Positions 17,742 to 26,213 are shown, counted from the stretch's first letter. The stretch is DNA of 64,000 nt from CAYQCH01 sp964415935 (GCA_964415935.1 CAYQCH010000001.1:50309-114308); one strand, 5' to 3'. The notes: generated by a model not told the origin, from the letters alone. Translations and numbers: made by a program.

Positions 17742-18863
17742 AAAATCAGGCCAAAAACCATTGAGGAATTCGTGGGCCAGCAGCATCTGGTAGGTCCAGG
17801 AAAGCCCTTGCGCACTGCCATTGAGAAAAAGCACCTGTTCTCTTTTATTCTGTGGGGGCCGCCAGGTTCGGGGAAAACCACCATCGCCCGCATCTACGCC
17901 AAATCTCTGGACGCGCAGCTTTTTGAATTATCCGCTGTTTCCGCGGGCAAGGCAGACGTGCGAAAAATCGTGCAAACACAAACCCTAAAACCTAAAATTT
18001 TGTTTTTGGACGAAATACACCGCTTCAACAAAGCGCAGCAAGACTTCCTCCTTCCTTACGTTGAAAGCGGCGAGCTGACACTTATCGGCGCGACCACGGA
18101 AAACCCCAGCTTCGAGGTTATCTCCGCCCTGCTTTCCCGTTGCCGCGTCTTTGTACTGGAGCCGCACAACGATGAAGGCGTACGCGCCATTATCGAACGC
18201 ACCGGACTGGACATGGACGACGAGGCTAAAGACTGGCTGGTGGCCATGGCCAACGGTGACGCGCGGCAAGTTTTAACCATTCTCGACGCGGCGCAGCACT
18301 TATACGGCAACATCACCGTGGACTCCCTGAAAGAAGCGCTGCAGTCCAAGTACCTGCGCTACGACAAAAAAGGCGAAGAGCATTACAATGTCATCAGCGC
18401 CTTCATCAAATCCATGCGCGCGTCGCAGCCGGACGCCGCGCTGTACTACCTCGCCCGCATGATTGACGCCGGAGAGGATCCGCTGTTTATCGCTCGCCGC
18501 ATGGTCATTTTTGCTAGCGAGGATATCGGCATGGCGCAGCCGACGGCGTTGGTGGTGGCCAACGAAGTGTTTAGAGCTTGCGAAGTGATCGGTTTGCCAG
18601 AAGCACAAATCAACCTTGCGCATGGCGTGGTCTACCTTGCCACCAGCAAGAAAGACCGTTCAGCCTATGAGGCGTATTTTGATGCCGTCGATGACGTAAA
18701 AAAACACGGGAACCTGGAAGTCCCCATGAACATCCGCAACGCCCCAACCAAGCTGATGAAAGAATTGGGCTATGGCAAGGGGTATGAAGCGTATACGGAG
18801 GAAAGTTTGTTGCCGGACAAATTGAAAGGGAAAAGATATTATAAGCCCGGCAAAGAAACCTAA
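17724..18863 (+). CDS. rarA: Replication-associated recombination protein A (RarA/MgsA)
   Basis: A 379-residue AAA+ ATPase acting at stalled replication forks, homologous to bacterial MgsA and eukaryotic WRNIP1. Walker A is GPPGSGKT (45-52), Walker B LFLDEIHRF (around 94-101), sensor 1 LIGATTENPSFEV, and a C-terminal tetramerisation domain includes FASEDIGMAQP and HGVVYLATSKKDRSAYEA. The ATG at 17724 is inside the duplicated 55 bases, so the first six codons occur twice in the scaffold. An extended -10-like TGCTAGCCT ends 8 bases before the ATG, suggesting a nearly leaderless mRNA. Confidence 0.96.
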   Translation: MQPLAAKIRPKTIEEFVGQQHLVGPGKPLRTAIEKKHLFSFILWGPPGSGKTTIARIYAKSLDAQLFELSAVSAGKADVRKIVQTQTLKPKILFLDEIHRFNKAQQDFLLPYVESGELTLIGATTENPSFEVISALLSRCRVFVLEPHNDEGVRAIIERTGLDMDDEAKDWLVAMANGDARQVLTILDAAQHLYGNITVDSLKEALQSKYLRYDKKGEEHYNVISAFIKSMRASQPDAALYYLARMIDAGEDPLFIARRMVIFASEDIGMAQPTALVVANEVFRACEVIGLPEAQINLAHGVVYLATSKKDRSAYEAYFDAVDDVKKHGNLEVPMNIRNAPTKLMKELGYGKGYEAYTEESLLPDKLKGKRYYKPGKET

Positions 18864-18865
18864 CT

Positions 18866-19315
18866 ATGTTTAAGCATCCTGCGAAAACGGTCAGCGAATA
18901 CCTGAAAAGCCTTTCGCCAGAAGACCGAAAAGTCGTTTCCAAAGTACGCGCAACAATAAAAAAACATCTTCCGAAAGGGTATAAAGAAGTCATGAACTGG
19001 GGCATGATCACCTATGAAATTCCCCTCTCCCGCTATCCACATACGTACAATGGACAGCCCCTCATGTTTGCCGGTATCGCCGCACAGAAAAATCATTACG
19101 GACTGTACTTGATGTGCGCGTACATCAACCCGGAAACGACTAACGCTATCCGCGACGCCTTCAAGGCAATCAGCAAAAAGCTGAATATGGGAAAATCGTG
19201 CATCCGGTTTAAAAAACTGGAAGACCTCCCGTTGCAGGACCTCGGCAAAATTATCTCCAAAATTACTGTTAACAAATACCTGGCCGCCTATGAAGCGACC
19301 AGAAAAAATAACTGA
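18866..19315 (+). CDS. DUF1801 (YdhG-like) domain protein
   Basis: 149 residues with the DUF1801 pattern: TVSEYLKSLSPEDRKVVSKV, then KEVMNWGMITYEIP, IAAQKNHYGLYLM and a C-terminal GKSCIRFKKLEDLPLQDLGKII. Members have a small alpha/beta fold; their biochemical role is not established. It starts 2 bases after rarA stops and ends at a terminator, so it is cotranscribed with rarA. Confidence 0.85.
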   Translation: MFKHPAKTVSEYLKSLSPEDRKVVSKVRATIKKHLPKGYKEVMNWGMITYEIPLSRYPHTYNGQPLMFAGIAAQKNHYGLYLMCAYINPETTNAIRDAFKAISKKLNMGKSCIRFKKLEDLPLQDLGKIISKITVNKYLAAYEATRKNN

Positions 19316-19316
19316 A

Positions 19317-19341
19317 AGCGGCCCTCTCGGGCCGCTTTTTT
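19317..19341. terminator. Intrinsic terminator between convergent genes
   Basis: AGCGGCCC (19317-19324), TCTC loop, GGGCCGCT (19329-19336), then T6. It separates the DUF1801 gene from the convergent hydrolase gene. Confidence 0.92.
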
Positions 19342-19342
19342 G

Positions 19343-20170
19343 TTACTTCAAGTTGTCTTTCAAGAACTGCAGGGTCTTTGCCCAGGCATCTTTTGTTTCC
19401 TCAGGCGCATAGTTCATGCCGGACGGATTGGCAAAGGCATGACCGACATTCGGATAAATATTGATGTCATTTTCAACACCAAGGTCATCGAGCGCGCGGT
19501 CAAACTCGCGCACGGAGTCCGCCGGGATACCCGTGTCCTTTTCGCCGAATATGCCAAGCACGGGCCATTCGATTTTAGCCAGCTGTTCCTTATCGGATGT
19601 AATGTTGCCGTAGTAAATGACGGTTGCGTCCAGCTGTTCGCCGGAAAGCGCCAGGTTCAACGACTGTCCGCCGCCAAAACACCAGCCCAGGCTCGCCACC
19701 TTGGCGGCTTTTTGCTCTCGTAAATAGTCCACGGCTGCCTGCAGGTTTTTGTTGGCTTCCGGCACATTCCCACGCACGGATCCAGCGAGCTGCCCGGCGC
19801 GACTGGAATCCGCAGCCACTTCGCCGTTGTACATGTCCACCGCCAATACCTGATACCCTTGTTTGGCCAGCTGCCGTGCCATGTCCTTGATGTGATCGTT
19901 TAACCCCCACCATTCATGGATCATGACCACGCCGGGATAGGCACCCATGGACGTGGGAGCAGCGTAAAACCCTTTGGCATCGCCGTAATAATTAACGCCA
20001 TCCTGTTCGGAAATTTGTACGCCATTGTCCGAAGACAACATGGCCACATTGCGCTGGTCAGCTTCCATCTGGTCCCTCGTCGGACGCAACCCCGCGCGGT
20101 CAAGCAAAAAGAAGATGCCCGCGACCACGACAGCGATAACCAGGATGCGCACAATATTTTTTTTATCCAT
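19343..20170 (-). CDS. Dienelactone hydrolase family protein, membrane-anchored
   Basis: A 275-residue alpha/beta hydrolase behind an N-terminal anchor (IVRILVIAVVVAGIFFLLDRA). The catalytic triad of the family is visible: nucleophile C164 in LGWCFGGGQS, D212 in IFGEKDTGIP and H244 in NVGHAFANP. VVMIHEWWGLNDHIKD contributes the oxyanion and Glu region. Cys as nucleophile is the dienelactone hydrolase form. The anchor places the enzyme on the outer face of the membrane, which is unusual for the family. Natural substrate unknown; it stands alone. Confidence 0.92.
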   Translation of the reverse strand: MDKKNIVRILVIAVVVAGIFFLLDRAGLRPTRDQMEADQRNVAMLSSDNGVQISEQDGVNYYGDAKGFYAAPTSMGAYPGVVMIHEWWGLNDHIKDMARQLAKQGYQVLAVDMYNGEVAADSSRAGQLAGSVRGNVPEANKNLQAAVDYLREQKAAKVASLGWCFGGGQSLNLALSGEQLDATVIYYGNITSDKEQLAKIEWPVLGIFGEKDTGIPADSVREFDRALDDLGVENDINIYPNVGHAFANPSGMNYAPEETKDAWAKTLQFLKDNLK

Positions 20171-20201
20171 ACATGTAACGTTACTGCTTAGACGTTATAA
20201 C

Positions 20202-21584
20202 CTATTTTATGATTTCCCCGGTGTACACGGCTTCAAATGCGCTGCCCGGGATACTTTTTAACTGGTTCAAATCGTCATCATCCCAACGCGCATCGGTCGC
20301 ACCCTGGAAATACCAGCTGGACCCGTTGTCCGCCAGCATCATGCCGTATGTTTTCATGGCGTCGGCAATCACGCGGGCATGGCCGGTCAGATCGGAAATA
20401 TCGTATGACGCTTTCATGCGCACCCGCAGCCCCATAGGCGGCAACGAGGCGTCATTGCTGCCGGCGAAATGCGTGGCCGGATGAATGTAACCGCGCTGGG
20501 TGCGCGACGCGGTAAACCGGATGGCATGCGTAATCTTGCCGTCTTCAGCTTCTTCATAACGAATCAAGCCGGGAAATATGGCCAGGCCGGCCGCATCAGC
20601 CGACGTCCACCCCTCCGGCCGCACATCATTGGAAAACAAGTCAAACACGGCGCCGGAGTCTGCAAACCACCCGCCAGATGGGTTGGGTTCGGCGGCAAAC
20701 AGCTCATACAGCTTGCAGGTGCCCTTCTGCAATACAATCACGTGTCGGTCGCTTCCGGCTTCCCGCTTGGCGTTTGATGGAACGGGGTACGGCCCCGGAT
20801 CGCTTTCGTCGCCATAGGCGGTAAACGTGATGGGAACCAGAGGCTGGCTGGCCTCAACAACGTTGTACGGAATACCATAGTCGGGATTGGAACCAAAATC
20901 GGGATGCAGGCCACGCGTAGTTCCAATCGAATTGATATACGTTTGGGAATTTGGATGCACGGGCAGTTTGGAAATGTCCCGGTTCCACGGGTTGTCTGCT
21001 GGGAAAATCGGGCAACCCGCAACGGTTGTTCCCCCTGTTACAGGTATAGGCGTCTCTTCCCCATCATCAGGCGTTGGCGCCGAATCGCCGGCAACAGGAA
21101 TTTGTTTCAAATCAGCATTGGTAATCCCTAACCCGCAGGAGCGCATGACCTGGTACGCCACGTCGCCATCTTTAACATAGGTAACCGTCATGTCGCGCGG
21201 GCAGACGTAATACGCTTCTCCGTGCGCTTCAACCTGCAACAAAATTTTTCCATTCAAACGTTCCCGCAAGCTGATATCTCCAGCCAGCAATTTTTCTAGA
21301 TCCGCATTGGAAATGCCCAGGCTGTGGTAACGCATGATGCTGTATGCCGCGGCGCCATCGCGCAGGTAGTACCGCTTTCTTTCCCCCGGCTTTACATACC
21401 AGGCTTCGCCATGCGACTCGACCTGCAGCAAGATATGCCCCTGCAGGCGGTCGGACAGTTCATTCATGCTCGCCGCGCTGGTGATGCTCTGCAACGCGCC
21501 GGAAAAAACCATTCCGGCGACAAAAAAACCCAGGATAAACCCCGCGTAAATCGAGCTTGAATACTGGCTGCGAAACAAGCGCAT
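20202..21584 (-). CDS. Secreted protein with two short repeats and a conserved C-terminal domain
   Basis: 460 residues. A membrane anchor or signal (YAGFILGFFVAGMVFSGALQ) is followed by two tandem ~55-residue repeats: RLQGHILLQVESHGEAWYV to LGISNADLEKLLAG, and RLNGKILLQVEAHGEAYYV to LGITNADLKQI. After an acidic Pro/Thr linker comes a ~270-residue domain (CPIFPADNPWNRDISKLPV, SDRHVIVLQKGTCKLYELFA, IRFTASRTQRGYIHPATHFA, MKTYGMMLADNGSSWYFQG). I recall similar uncharacterised secreted domains in other bacteria but cannot name a function. The repeats resemble wall- or surface-associated modules of CPR proteins. The whole protein is predicted outside the cell. Confidence 0.8.
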   Translation of the reverse strand: MRLFRSQYSSSIYAGFILGFFVAGMVFSGALQSITSAASMNELSDRLQGHILLQVESHGEAWYVKPGERKRYYLRDGAAAYSIMRYHSLGISNADLEKLLAGDISLRERLNGKILLQVEAHGEAYYVCPRDMTVTYVKDGDVAYQVMRSCGLGITNADLKQIPVAGDSAPTPDDGEETPIPVTGGTTVAGCPIFPADNPWNRDISKLPVHPNSQTYINSIGTTRGLHPDFGSNPDYGIPYNVVEASQPLVPITFTAYGDESDPGPYPVPSNAKREAGSDRHVIVLQKGTCKLYELFAAEPNPSGGWFADSGAVFDLFSNDVRPEGWTSADAAGLAIFPGLIRYEEAEDGKITHAIRFTASRTQRGYIHPATHFAGSNDASLPPMGLRVRMKASYDISDLTGHARVIADAMKTYGMMLADNGSSWYFQGATDARWDDDDLNQLKSIPGSAFEAVYTGEIIK

Positions 21585-21604
21585 AAGGGGTTAGTATAGC
21601 ATCA

Positions 21605-22873
21605 CTAGACGTCTACCTTAAGCTCATCTATGTCGTCGCCGCTATACTTCCTGTAAAACAGAAATTCTCGATCATTCAAAAACAATTTTTTCTGATCTTT
21701 ACTGTAAGAGACCAGCAATGGGGTTATTTCTCGGGACGATTGAAGCCTCTCAATTTTTTCTAAAGCCGATGTCAAATCACTCTGCCTAATTTCATCTGGT
21801 GAATTTTGCTGTATGCGTGTTAAAAGATCTGATCTAGATATGCCAGCGATAAGCTCTGCTTCTTCTGCGTCAATCAACACATTATATATCCGCGCGTACA
21901 AATGCAAAATCGAATTTGTGCGCATCCCCTCCTTAAAAACCTCGGCTATCTTCGTATATCGCTGTCTTACGTCTGAAACGATCTTAGCCCTCGCCCTTGC
22001 TAGCATGTCGATATCAGACAGAACCACTTTTTGAGGCTGTGAACTAAAAATTGATGCTTCTATGCAGACCTTTTCCGCTAGCCGCTGAAGTAAACCCACA
22101 TTTTGAAATGAAGAAACGAGCATCTGCCCTCGAATCCCTGGTGCAAATTCGATATTCAGTGCGCCCTCACCTTTTGAAAGGACTTTTTTCAGCTCAGCTT
22201 CGCTCCACGTTAAGTTAACCTCTTCGATCCTCCCAGTTAAATCACCATTATAATAAGTCAAAAGATTCTGCTCGGACCATACACCAACAACGATTACATA
22301 GGCCTTTTCTTCATATAAAGCCTTGAGGCCGAAGGCTATATCTTTTCTTGCATTTTCAGTCAAATAGTGGAAATCTTCGATGACCAGCCTTTTGTTCTTT
22401 TCACTTAGATACTTTGCCAACCTTCCTAGATTGCTCTCCCCCTTTCGCGTACTAAACTCGTTAATCTGAGAGGATTGATTCGATGCCTCAGCTTTTAAAC
22501 GAACATCCCCACCAGCAATCATAGGAATGCGAGCTTGCACAGCAGCTCCTGTTTCGATATTTGTTCCCGATACCTGGTGCGTCGAAACTCGGTCAACATC
22601 AAGATATCCCATGGACTCCAAAGCGGCTGTCCACACAGCATCGCCTGATTTCATTGATGGCAAGCACTGAATTAAAACACAACTCGAAGAATCTATGTTC
22701 TTTTTTCGCAAGCACGATTTTCCTTGCTTTGATGCCCCATGAACTACGATGTGTTTTTGGCTGTTCAAATAATGATCGAATCTTATATCTAACGACTGAC
22801 GATCAACGTATGTATAAATCGGAACATCCGAAATCACACCAAATACCTGTGTTAATGAAATATCCTTTGACAT
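21605..22873 (-). CDS. AT-rich orphan P-loop (AAA/STAND-like) NTPase next to tRNA-Ser
   Basis: 422 residues. Walker A is GASKQGKS (46-53) and Walker B LVIEDFHYL (about 163-171), with a sensor-like IVVGVWSEQNLL. A helical C-terminal half contains LARARAKIVSDVRQRYTKIAEV and TRIQQNSPDEIRQSDLTSALEKI. No effector domain is recognisable, so the outcome of ATP hydrolysis is unknown; a sensor or defence role is only one possibility. The gene is visibly AT-richer than its neighbours (the 60-base line at 22261 has 23 G+C). Its ATG lies 7 bases after the 3' CCA of tRNA-Ser on the same strand, with no room for a promoter or Shine-Dalgarno. This looks like acquired DNA fixed at a tRNA 3' end and expressed by read-through. 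Confidence 0.85.
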   Translation of the reverse strand: MSKDISLTQVFGVISDVPIYTYVDRQSLDIRFDHYLNSQKHIVVHGASKQGKSCLRKKNIDSSSCVLIQCLPSMKSGDAVWTAALESMGYLDVDRVSTHQVSGTNIETGAAVQARIPMIAGGDVRLKAEASNQSSQINEFSTRKGESNLGRLAKYLSEKNKRLVIEDFHYLTENARKDIAFGLKALYEEKAYVIVVGVWSEQNLLTYYNGDLTGRIEEVNLTWSEAELKKVLSKGEGALNIEFAPGIRGQMLVSSFQNVGLLQRLAEKVCIEASIFSSQPQKVVLSDIDMLARARAKIVSDVRQRYTKIAEVFKEGMRTNSILHLYARIYNVLIDAEEAELIAGISRSDLLTRIQQNSPDEIRQSDLTSALEKIERLQSSREITPLLVSYSKDQKKLFLNDREFLFYRKYSGDDIDELKVDV

Positions 22874-22880
22874 AAATTTA

Positions 22881-22971
22881 TGGCGGAGAGGGAGGGATTC
22901 GAACCCTCGATACCCTTTTGGGGTATATCGGTTTTCGAGACCGACCTATTCAACCACTCTAGCACCTCTCC
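22881..22971 (-). tRNA. tRNA-Ser (anticodon CGA)
   Basis: A 91-base class II tRNA. Acceptor GGAGAGG pairs with CCTCTCC, the discriminator is G and CCA is encoded. The anticodon loop is CTCGAAA (anticodon CGA, codon UCG). It has a long variable arm and the TTCGAAT T-loop. It is transcribed toward the NTPase gene. Confidence 0.95.
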
Positions 22972-22977
22972 ACTAGC

Positions 22978-22996
22978 AAAAAACGCCGTTCCGGCG
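22978..22996 (-). promoter_or_regulatory. Hairpin plus T6 in the 5' leader of tRNA-Ser(CGA)
   Basis: CGCCG-GAA-CGGCG followed by TTTTTTG on the minus strand, ending 7 bases before the tRNA. It has the form of an intrinsic terminator but lies between the tRNA promoter (23004-23032) and the tRNA, with its stem starting at the predicted transcription start. Confidence 0.6.
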
Positions 22997-23003
22997 CATA
23001 GCA

Positions 23004-23032
23004 AGAATAGTCTCCAAACAGGCCTGCGTCAA
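23004..23032 (-). promoter_or_regulatory. Promoter of tRNA-Ser(CGA)
   Basis: TTGACG (23032-23027) and TATTCT (23009-23004) with a 17-base spacer. The predicted start near 22997 gives a leader of about 26 bases. Confidence 0.75.
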
Positions 23033-23075
23033 CCCTTGCCCTCTCACCAAAAGCTGCTTAAATGAATGAAGATGT

Positions 23076-23684
23076 ATGCAGATATCTTTCTCAAAAGACA
23101 TGCTGAAAGGCGCCTGTGTTACGCTGGGTATTGCGGCTGTCGCGCTCGGCGCGCACTACGCCTGGAGCAAACGCGCCACGCCGTTTGGCCGCGGCCTGAC
23201 GCAATGCGAATCGACATTGTTTGCCTCAAATCAGATTGGCATTACTGTCCCATTCCAACAGTGCCAGGAAGACGACCCCTTCTCTCTGCGCGCCGTGGGG
23301 AACACGCTCTACCTTGTGCGTCGGTCGGAGGTTCAGGCTGCCGTCCGGTCTGGCCTGCCTGTTTTGGACTATTTCAAAAAGAATGCCGATGAAACCGCAG
23401 ATCAAGCCATCAGCCGCCAGTTCGTATCGGCTCAGGACGCCGCCAACGGCTGCCGGGTCGCTCCGGTCAAAATCAAAGGCGTAACATCCGACGCCAAACA
23501 GACATTTGAGGTGGTTGACAGCGTTGGCTCCGGCGAAGGCTGCGGCGAATTCGGCGGCGCGCCAAAGCAGCAATACTTTGAGTATCATCCCGCGGAATCG
23601 AAAACCCGCTTCCTGTTTATACGTCGCGGCGAAGACATCGACCGGTATATCGATACCGCATCCATCCGGATAGGCAACCCTTGA
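23076..23684 (+). CDS. Membrane-anchored Cys-containing protein, unknown function
   Basis: 202 residues with an N-terminal hydrophobic segment (GACVTLGIAAVALGAHYAW) and a soluble domain that should lie outside the membrane. It contains four Cys after the anchor (LTQCESTL, PFQQCQED, ANGCRVAPV, GEGCGEFG), consistent with disulfides. No family recognised. The ATG at 23076 (MQISFSK) has GT before it. It lies alone between two tRNA-Ser genes pointing away from each other, and its stop overlaps the promoter of the second tRNA. Confidence 0.7.
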   Translation: MQISFSKDMLKGACVTLGIAAVALGAHYAWSKRATPFGRGLTQCESTLFASNQIGITVPFQQCQEDDPFSLRAVGNTLYLVRRSEVQAAVRSGLPVLDYFKKNADETADQAISRQFVSAQDAANGCRVAPVKIKGVTSDAKQTFEVVDSVGSGEGCGEFGGAPKQQYFEYHPAESKTRFLFIRRGEDIDRYIDTASIRIGNP

Positions 23685-23709
23685 AAAAGTCGAGCCATTC
23701 CTTTATAGT
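23681..23709 (+). promoter_or_regulatory. Promoter of tRNA-Ser(GGA)
   Basis: TTGAAA (23681-23686) and TATAGT (23704-23709) with a 17-base spacer. The -35 overlaps the stop codon region of the preceding gene. Confidence 0.75.
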
Positions 23710-23716
23710 GCCAACA

Positions 23717-23738
23717 AAAGAGCCCACAGGGGCTCTTT
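23717..23738 (+). promoter_or_regulatory. Hairpin in the 5' leader of tRNA-Ser(GGA)
   Basis: AAAGAGCCC (23717-23725) pairs with GGGCTCTTT (23730-23738), followed by CTATT. It begins at the predicted transcription start (about 23716). It could also serve as terminator of the preceding gene. Confidence 0.65.
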
Positions 23739-23751
23739 CTATTCAACTCGC

Positions 23752-23841
23752 GGAGGGTTCGCATAGTGGTCGAGTGCGCTCGCTTGGAAAGCGAGTAGGG
23801 CTTAACCGCCCTCGAGGGTTCGAATCCCTCACCCTCCGCCA
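23752..23841 (+). tRNA. tRNA-Ser (anticodon GGA)
   Basis: A 90-base class II tRNA. Acceptor GGAGGGT pairs with ACCCTCC, the discriminator is G and CCA is encoded. Anticodon stem CTCGC/GCGAG with loop TTGGAAA gives anticodon GGA (codons UCC/UCU). Long variable arm present. Confidence 0.95.
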
Positions 23842-23868
23842 AAAAAGGCGCATGTATGCGCCTTTTTT
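23842..23868 (+). terminator. Terminator of tRNA-Ser(GGA)
   Basis: AAAAAGGCGCAT, GT loop, ATGCGCCTTTTTT: a perfect stem directly after the encoded CCA. Confidence 0.9.
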
Positions 23869-23880
23869 GATTTTCCGCTG

Positions 23881-23886
23881 TATAAT
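23881..23886 (+). promoter_or_regulatory. -10 element of the multicopper oxidase gene
   Basis: A perfect TATAAT whose end is 9 bases from the ATG at 23896, so the mRNA would have a leader of about 2-3 bases. No convincing -35 is seen because the tRNA terminator occupies that position. Confidence 0.6.
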
Positions 23887-23895
23887 CAAAATACT

Positions 23896-25449
23896 ATGAA
23901 AAAACCTATCTTTTTCGCCTTGGGATTGTTATGTGTTGCCATTATAGCCTTTGCCGCGAGGATCATTCCCTTTGGCGGAAAGCCATTCTTGAAAACATCT
24001 TCCCCGGCAGAACCCTCCGCCATCATTGAACTACACGATGGCGACACCTACACACTTGAAGCAAGAACGGTGGTGAAAAGCATCGGCGGGAATAACGTCA
24101 GTATGCTCGCCTACAATGGGATGATTCCCGGCCCGACGATTAAAGTGCCACAAGGTGCGTCTGTAACGGTTATATTCAAAAACAGCACTGATGCAGACAG
24201 CTCTTTGCATTCGCACGGGATACGCCTGGCCAGCGCTTTTGACGGCACGCACCTGAGCCAAGCTCCTGTAAAACCCGGCGAGACGTTTACGTATGAGATG
24301 ACATTCCCGGATGCCGGTATGTATTGGTACCATCCGCATTTCAATGAAGCCTACGGCCAGGAGCGCGGCTTATACGGCAACTTCTGGGTCGTGCCGTCTG
24401 ATGATTCCTATTGGCCGCCGGTAAATCGGGAGATACCGCTTTTTATTGACGATGTCGACATTGATCTCGACGGCATTACCGTTCAAAAACAACATATCGA
24501 CCAGACCCTTATGGGGCGCTACGGCAACGTGTTCCTGATGAATGGCGAAACAAAATACGCCCTGGCGGTAGCCTCTGGCGAGGTTGTTCGCTTCTATTTT
24601 ACGAATAGCGCAAACACCAGGACATTTCGACTGGGATTTTCCGGAGCCGCCAACATGAAGGTCATTGGTGCGGACAGCGGGGCATTTGAACGTCCCTTCA
24701 TGTCTGAAACCGTGACTATCGCCCCTTCAGAACGCATGATTGTCGATGTTTATTTCCCTGAGGCAGGATCATACGACCTGGAACATCGCACGCCGGAACG
24801 GACGTATGACTTGGGACAAATTTCCGCAAGCGAAAATCATGTTTCACCCTCATACGCAGACGCGTTCTCCGATCTGGCATTCCACAAAACAACAGCGACA
24901 AGCATTGATCCGTATCGCCAATGGTTTGACCAACAGCCAGACAAACGGCTGGCCTTGGATATCACTATGAGCGGCATGATCATGGGCGGCAACATGGGAC
25001 ACGGCGGCCATACCATGAACCATGGCGACATGATGCAGCCTTCCAGCCCCGACGGTATTGAATGGGAAGACACCAGCGGTATGATGAATGCAATGTCTGA
25101 CACGCAAAACATCGAGTGGCGGCTGGTTGACCTCGATACGCAGCAAGAGAACATGGATATACGCTGGTCGTTTCAACAAGGCGATATCGTCAAGATCCGC
25201 ATTTTTAATGACCCACAATCAGCCCATCCGATGCAGCATCCCATACATTTTCATGGACAGCGGTTCCTTGTTTTGTCCCGCGACGGCGCGCGCGAACAGG
25301 ATCTGGTCTGGAAAGACACCGTTCTCATTCCCACTGGCGAAACCACGGACATCCTTGTCGAGATGACAAACCCCGGCATGTGGATGGCTCATTGCCACAT
25401 CGCCGAACACTTGGAAGCGGGCATGGCGTTGATGTACGAAGTGATATAA
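23896..25449 (+). CDS. Multicopper oxidase, exported
   Basis: 517 residues. The N-terminal hydrophobic segment (IFFALGLLCVAIIAFAARI) is a signal or anchor. Three cupredoxin domains follow. The copper-ligand motifs are complete: HSHG (105-108), WYHPH (~144-148), HPIHFHG, and the C-terminal HCHIAEHLEAGM with the T1 Cys-His pair. A Met/His-rich insert (MIMGGNMGHGGHTMNHGDMM) precedes the last domain, as in cuprous oxidases of the CueO/CopA type, so copper or another reduced metal is a likely substrate. Stand-alone gene between two terminators. Oxygen-reducing enzymes like this are not expected in a strictly fermentative anaerobe. Confidence 0.95.
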   Translation: MKKPIFFALGLLCVAIIAFAARIIPFGGKPFLKTSSPAEPSAIIELHDGDTYTLEARTVVKSIGGNNVSMLAYNGMIPGPTIKVPQGASVTVIFKNSTDADSSLHSHGIRLASAFDGTHLSQAPVKPGETFTYEMTFPDAGMYWYHPHFNEAYGQERGLYGNFWVVPSDDSYWPPVNREIPLFIDDVDIDLDGITVQKQHIDQTLMGRYGNVFLMNGETKYALAVASGEVVRFYFTNSANTRTFRLGFSGAANMKVIGADSGAFERPFMSETVTIAPSERMIVDVYFPEAGSYDLEHRTPERTYDLGQISASENHVSPSYADAFSDLAFHKTTATSIDPYRQWFDQQPDKRLALDITMSGMIMGGNMGHGGHTMNHGDMMQPSSPDGIEWEDTSGMMNAMSDTQNIEWRLVDLDTQQENMDIRWSFQQGDIVKIRIFNDPQSAHPMQHPIHFHGQRFLVLSRDGAREQDLVWKDTVLIPTGETTDILVEMTNPGMWMAHCHIAEHLEAGMALMYEVI

Positions 25450-25450
25450 C

Positions 25451-25477
25451 AAAAGCCCCCGCGTTTCGGGGGCTTTT
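25451..25477. terminator. Bidirectional terminator
   Basis: AAAAGCCCCCG (25451-25461) pairs with CGGGGGCTTTT (25467-25477). It lies between the convergent ends of the oxidase and SIMPL genes. Confidence 0.92.
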
Positions 25478-25488
25478 TGTATTGGAAA

Positions 25489-26211
25489 CTACTTGATCGA
25501 AAACGTGGCGCGTACGGTTACCATGACCTCTTTCTCGATGGTGGAAGTGTCATAGGTCCCATAGTCGGAAACGTCCGTGGAGTTAACCTGCAACACCTGC
25601 ACGCTTCCCACAGCCGCCGACTTTAGGGCTCCGGCCCGTTTACCGCCGCTTTGAGCGATGGAATCAGCGCGGGCGGAAGCGTCTTTAACCGCTTCTCCCA
25701 GCAAGCTAACGCGCAGGTCAGGCAAATTGGAGATGTAATACTCCAAATTATCGGTGGTGAAGATTAATCCCTGGTTAATGAGCAGGCCCGTATTCTTGGC
25801 AATTTCAGTAATTTTCTCGACGTCAGGCGACTGGATGCGCACGGTCTGCCGCAATGTGTACTCGCGAGGCAGGTTGCTGTCGTATCGATAATTCTCCATG
25901 AGATAGACCTGAGATACTTCCAGAGACTCCTCCGATATGCCATGAGATGTCATGAAACCCTTGACCGCGGCCAGGTCCGAGGATATCTGGCTGTAGCCGG
26001 ACTTCAAATCGTCGGCCAAAACGGTCCGCGAAAAACTGGCATTCCACTTCACCAGGTCTGACACGACCTTCTGCTTAGCCGATCCCGTAACCTGCAAGGT
26101 ATTGTCCAGGGCGCGCACTTTGTAGAACGTACCTGCCGCGACAATAGCGCTCAGCAGCATGCCTGCCGCCAGAACGAGACCGAATGGCAACAGGGCTTTG
26201 TTGTTTTCCAT
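25489..26211 (-). CDS. SIMPL (DUF541) domain protein, membrane-anchored
   Basis: 240 residues: an N-terminal anchor (LLPFGLVLAAGMLLSAIVAAGTFY) and a SIMPL domain, with LQVTGSAKQKVVSDLVKWNASF, YTLRQTVRIQSPDVEKI, a LGEAVKDASARADSIAQSGGK helix and a final VMVTVRATFSIK strand. Family members are periplasmic or surface proteins of uncertain role, sometimes linked to oxidative stress. It starts 2 bases after the DsbA-like gene stops (TAAGTATG), so both are cotranscribed. Confidence 0.9.
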   Translation of the reverse strand: MENNKALLPFGLVLAAGMLLSAIVAAGTFYKVRALDNTLQVTGSAKQKVVSDLVKWNASFSRTVLADDLKSGYSQISSDLAAVKGFMTSHGISEESLEVSQVYLMENYRYDSNLPREYTLRQTVRIQSPDVEKITEIAKNTGLLINQGLIFTTDNLEYYISNLPDLRVSLLGEAVKDASARADSIAQSGGKRAGALKSAAVGSVQVLQVNSTDVSDYGTYDTSTIEKEVMVTVRATFSIK

Positions 26212-26213
26212 AC

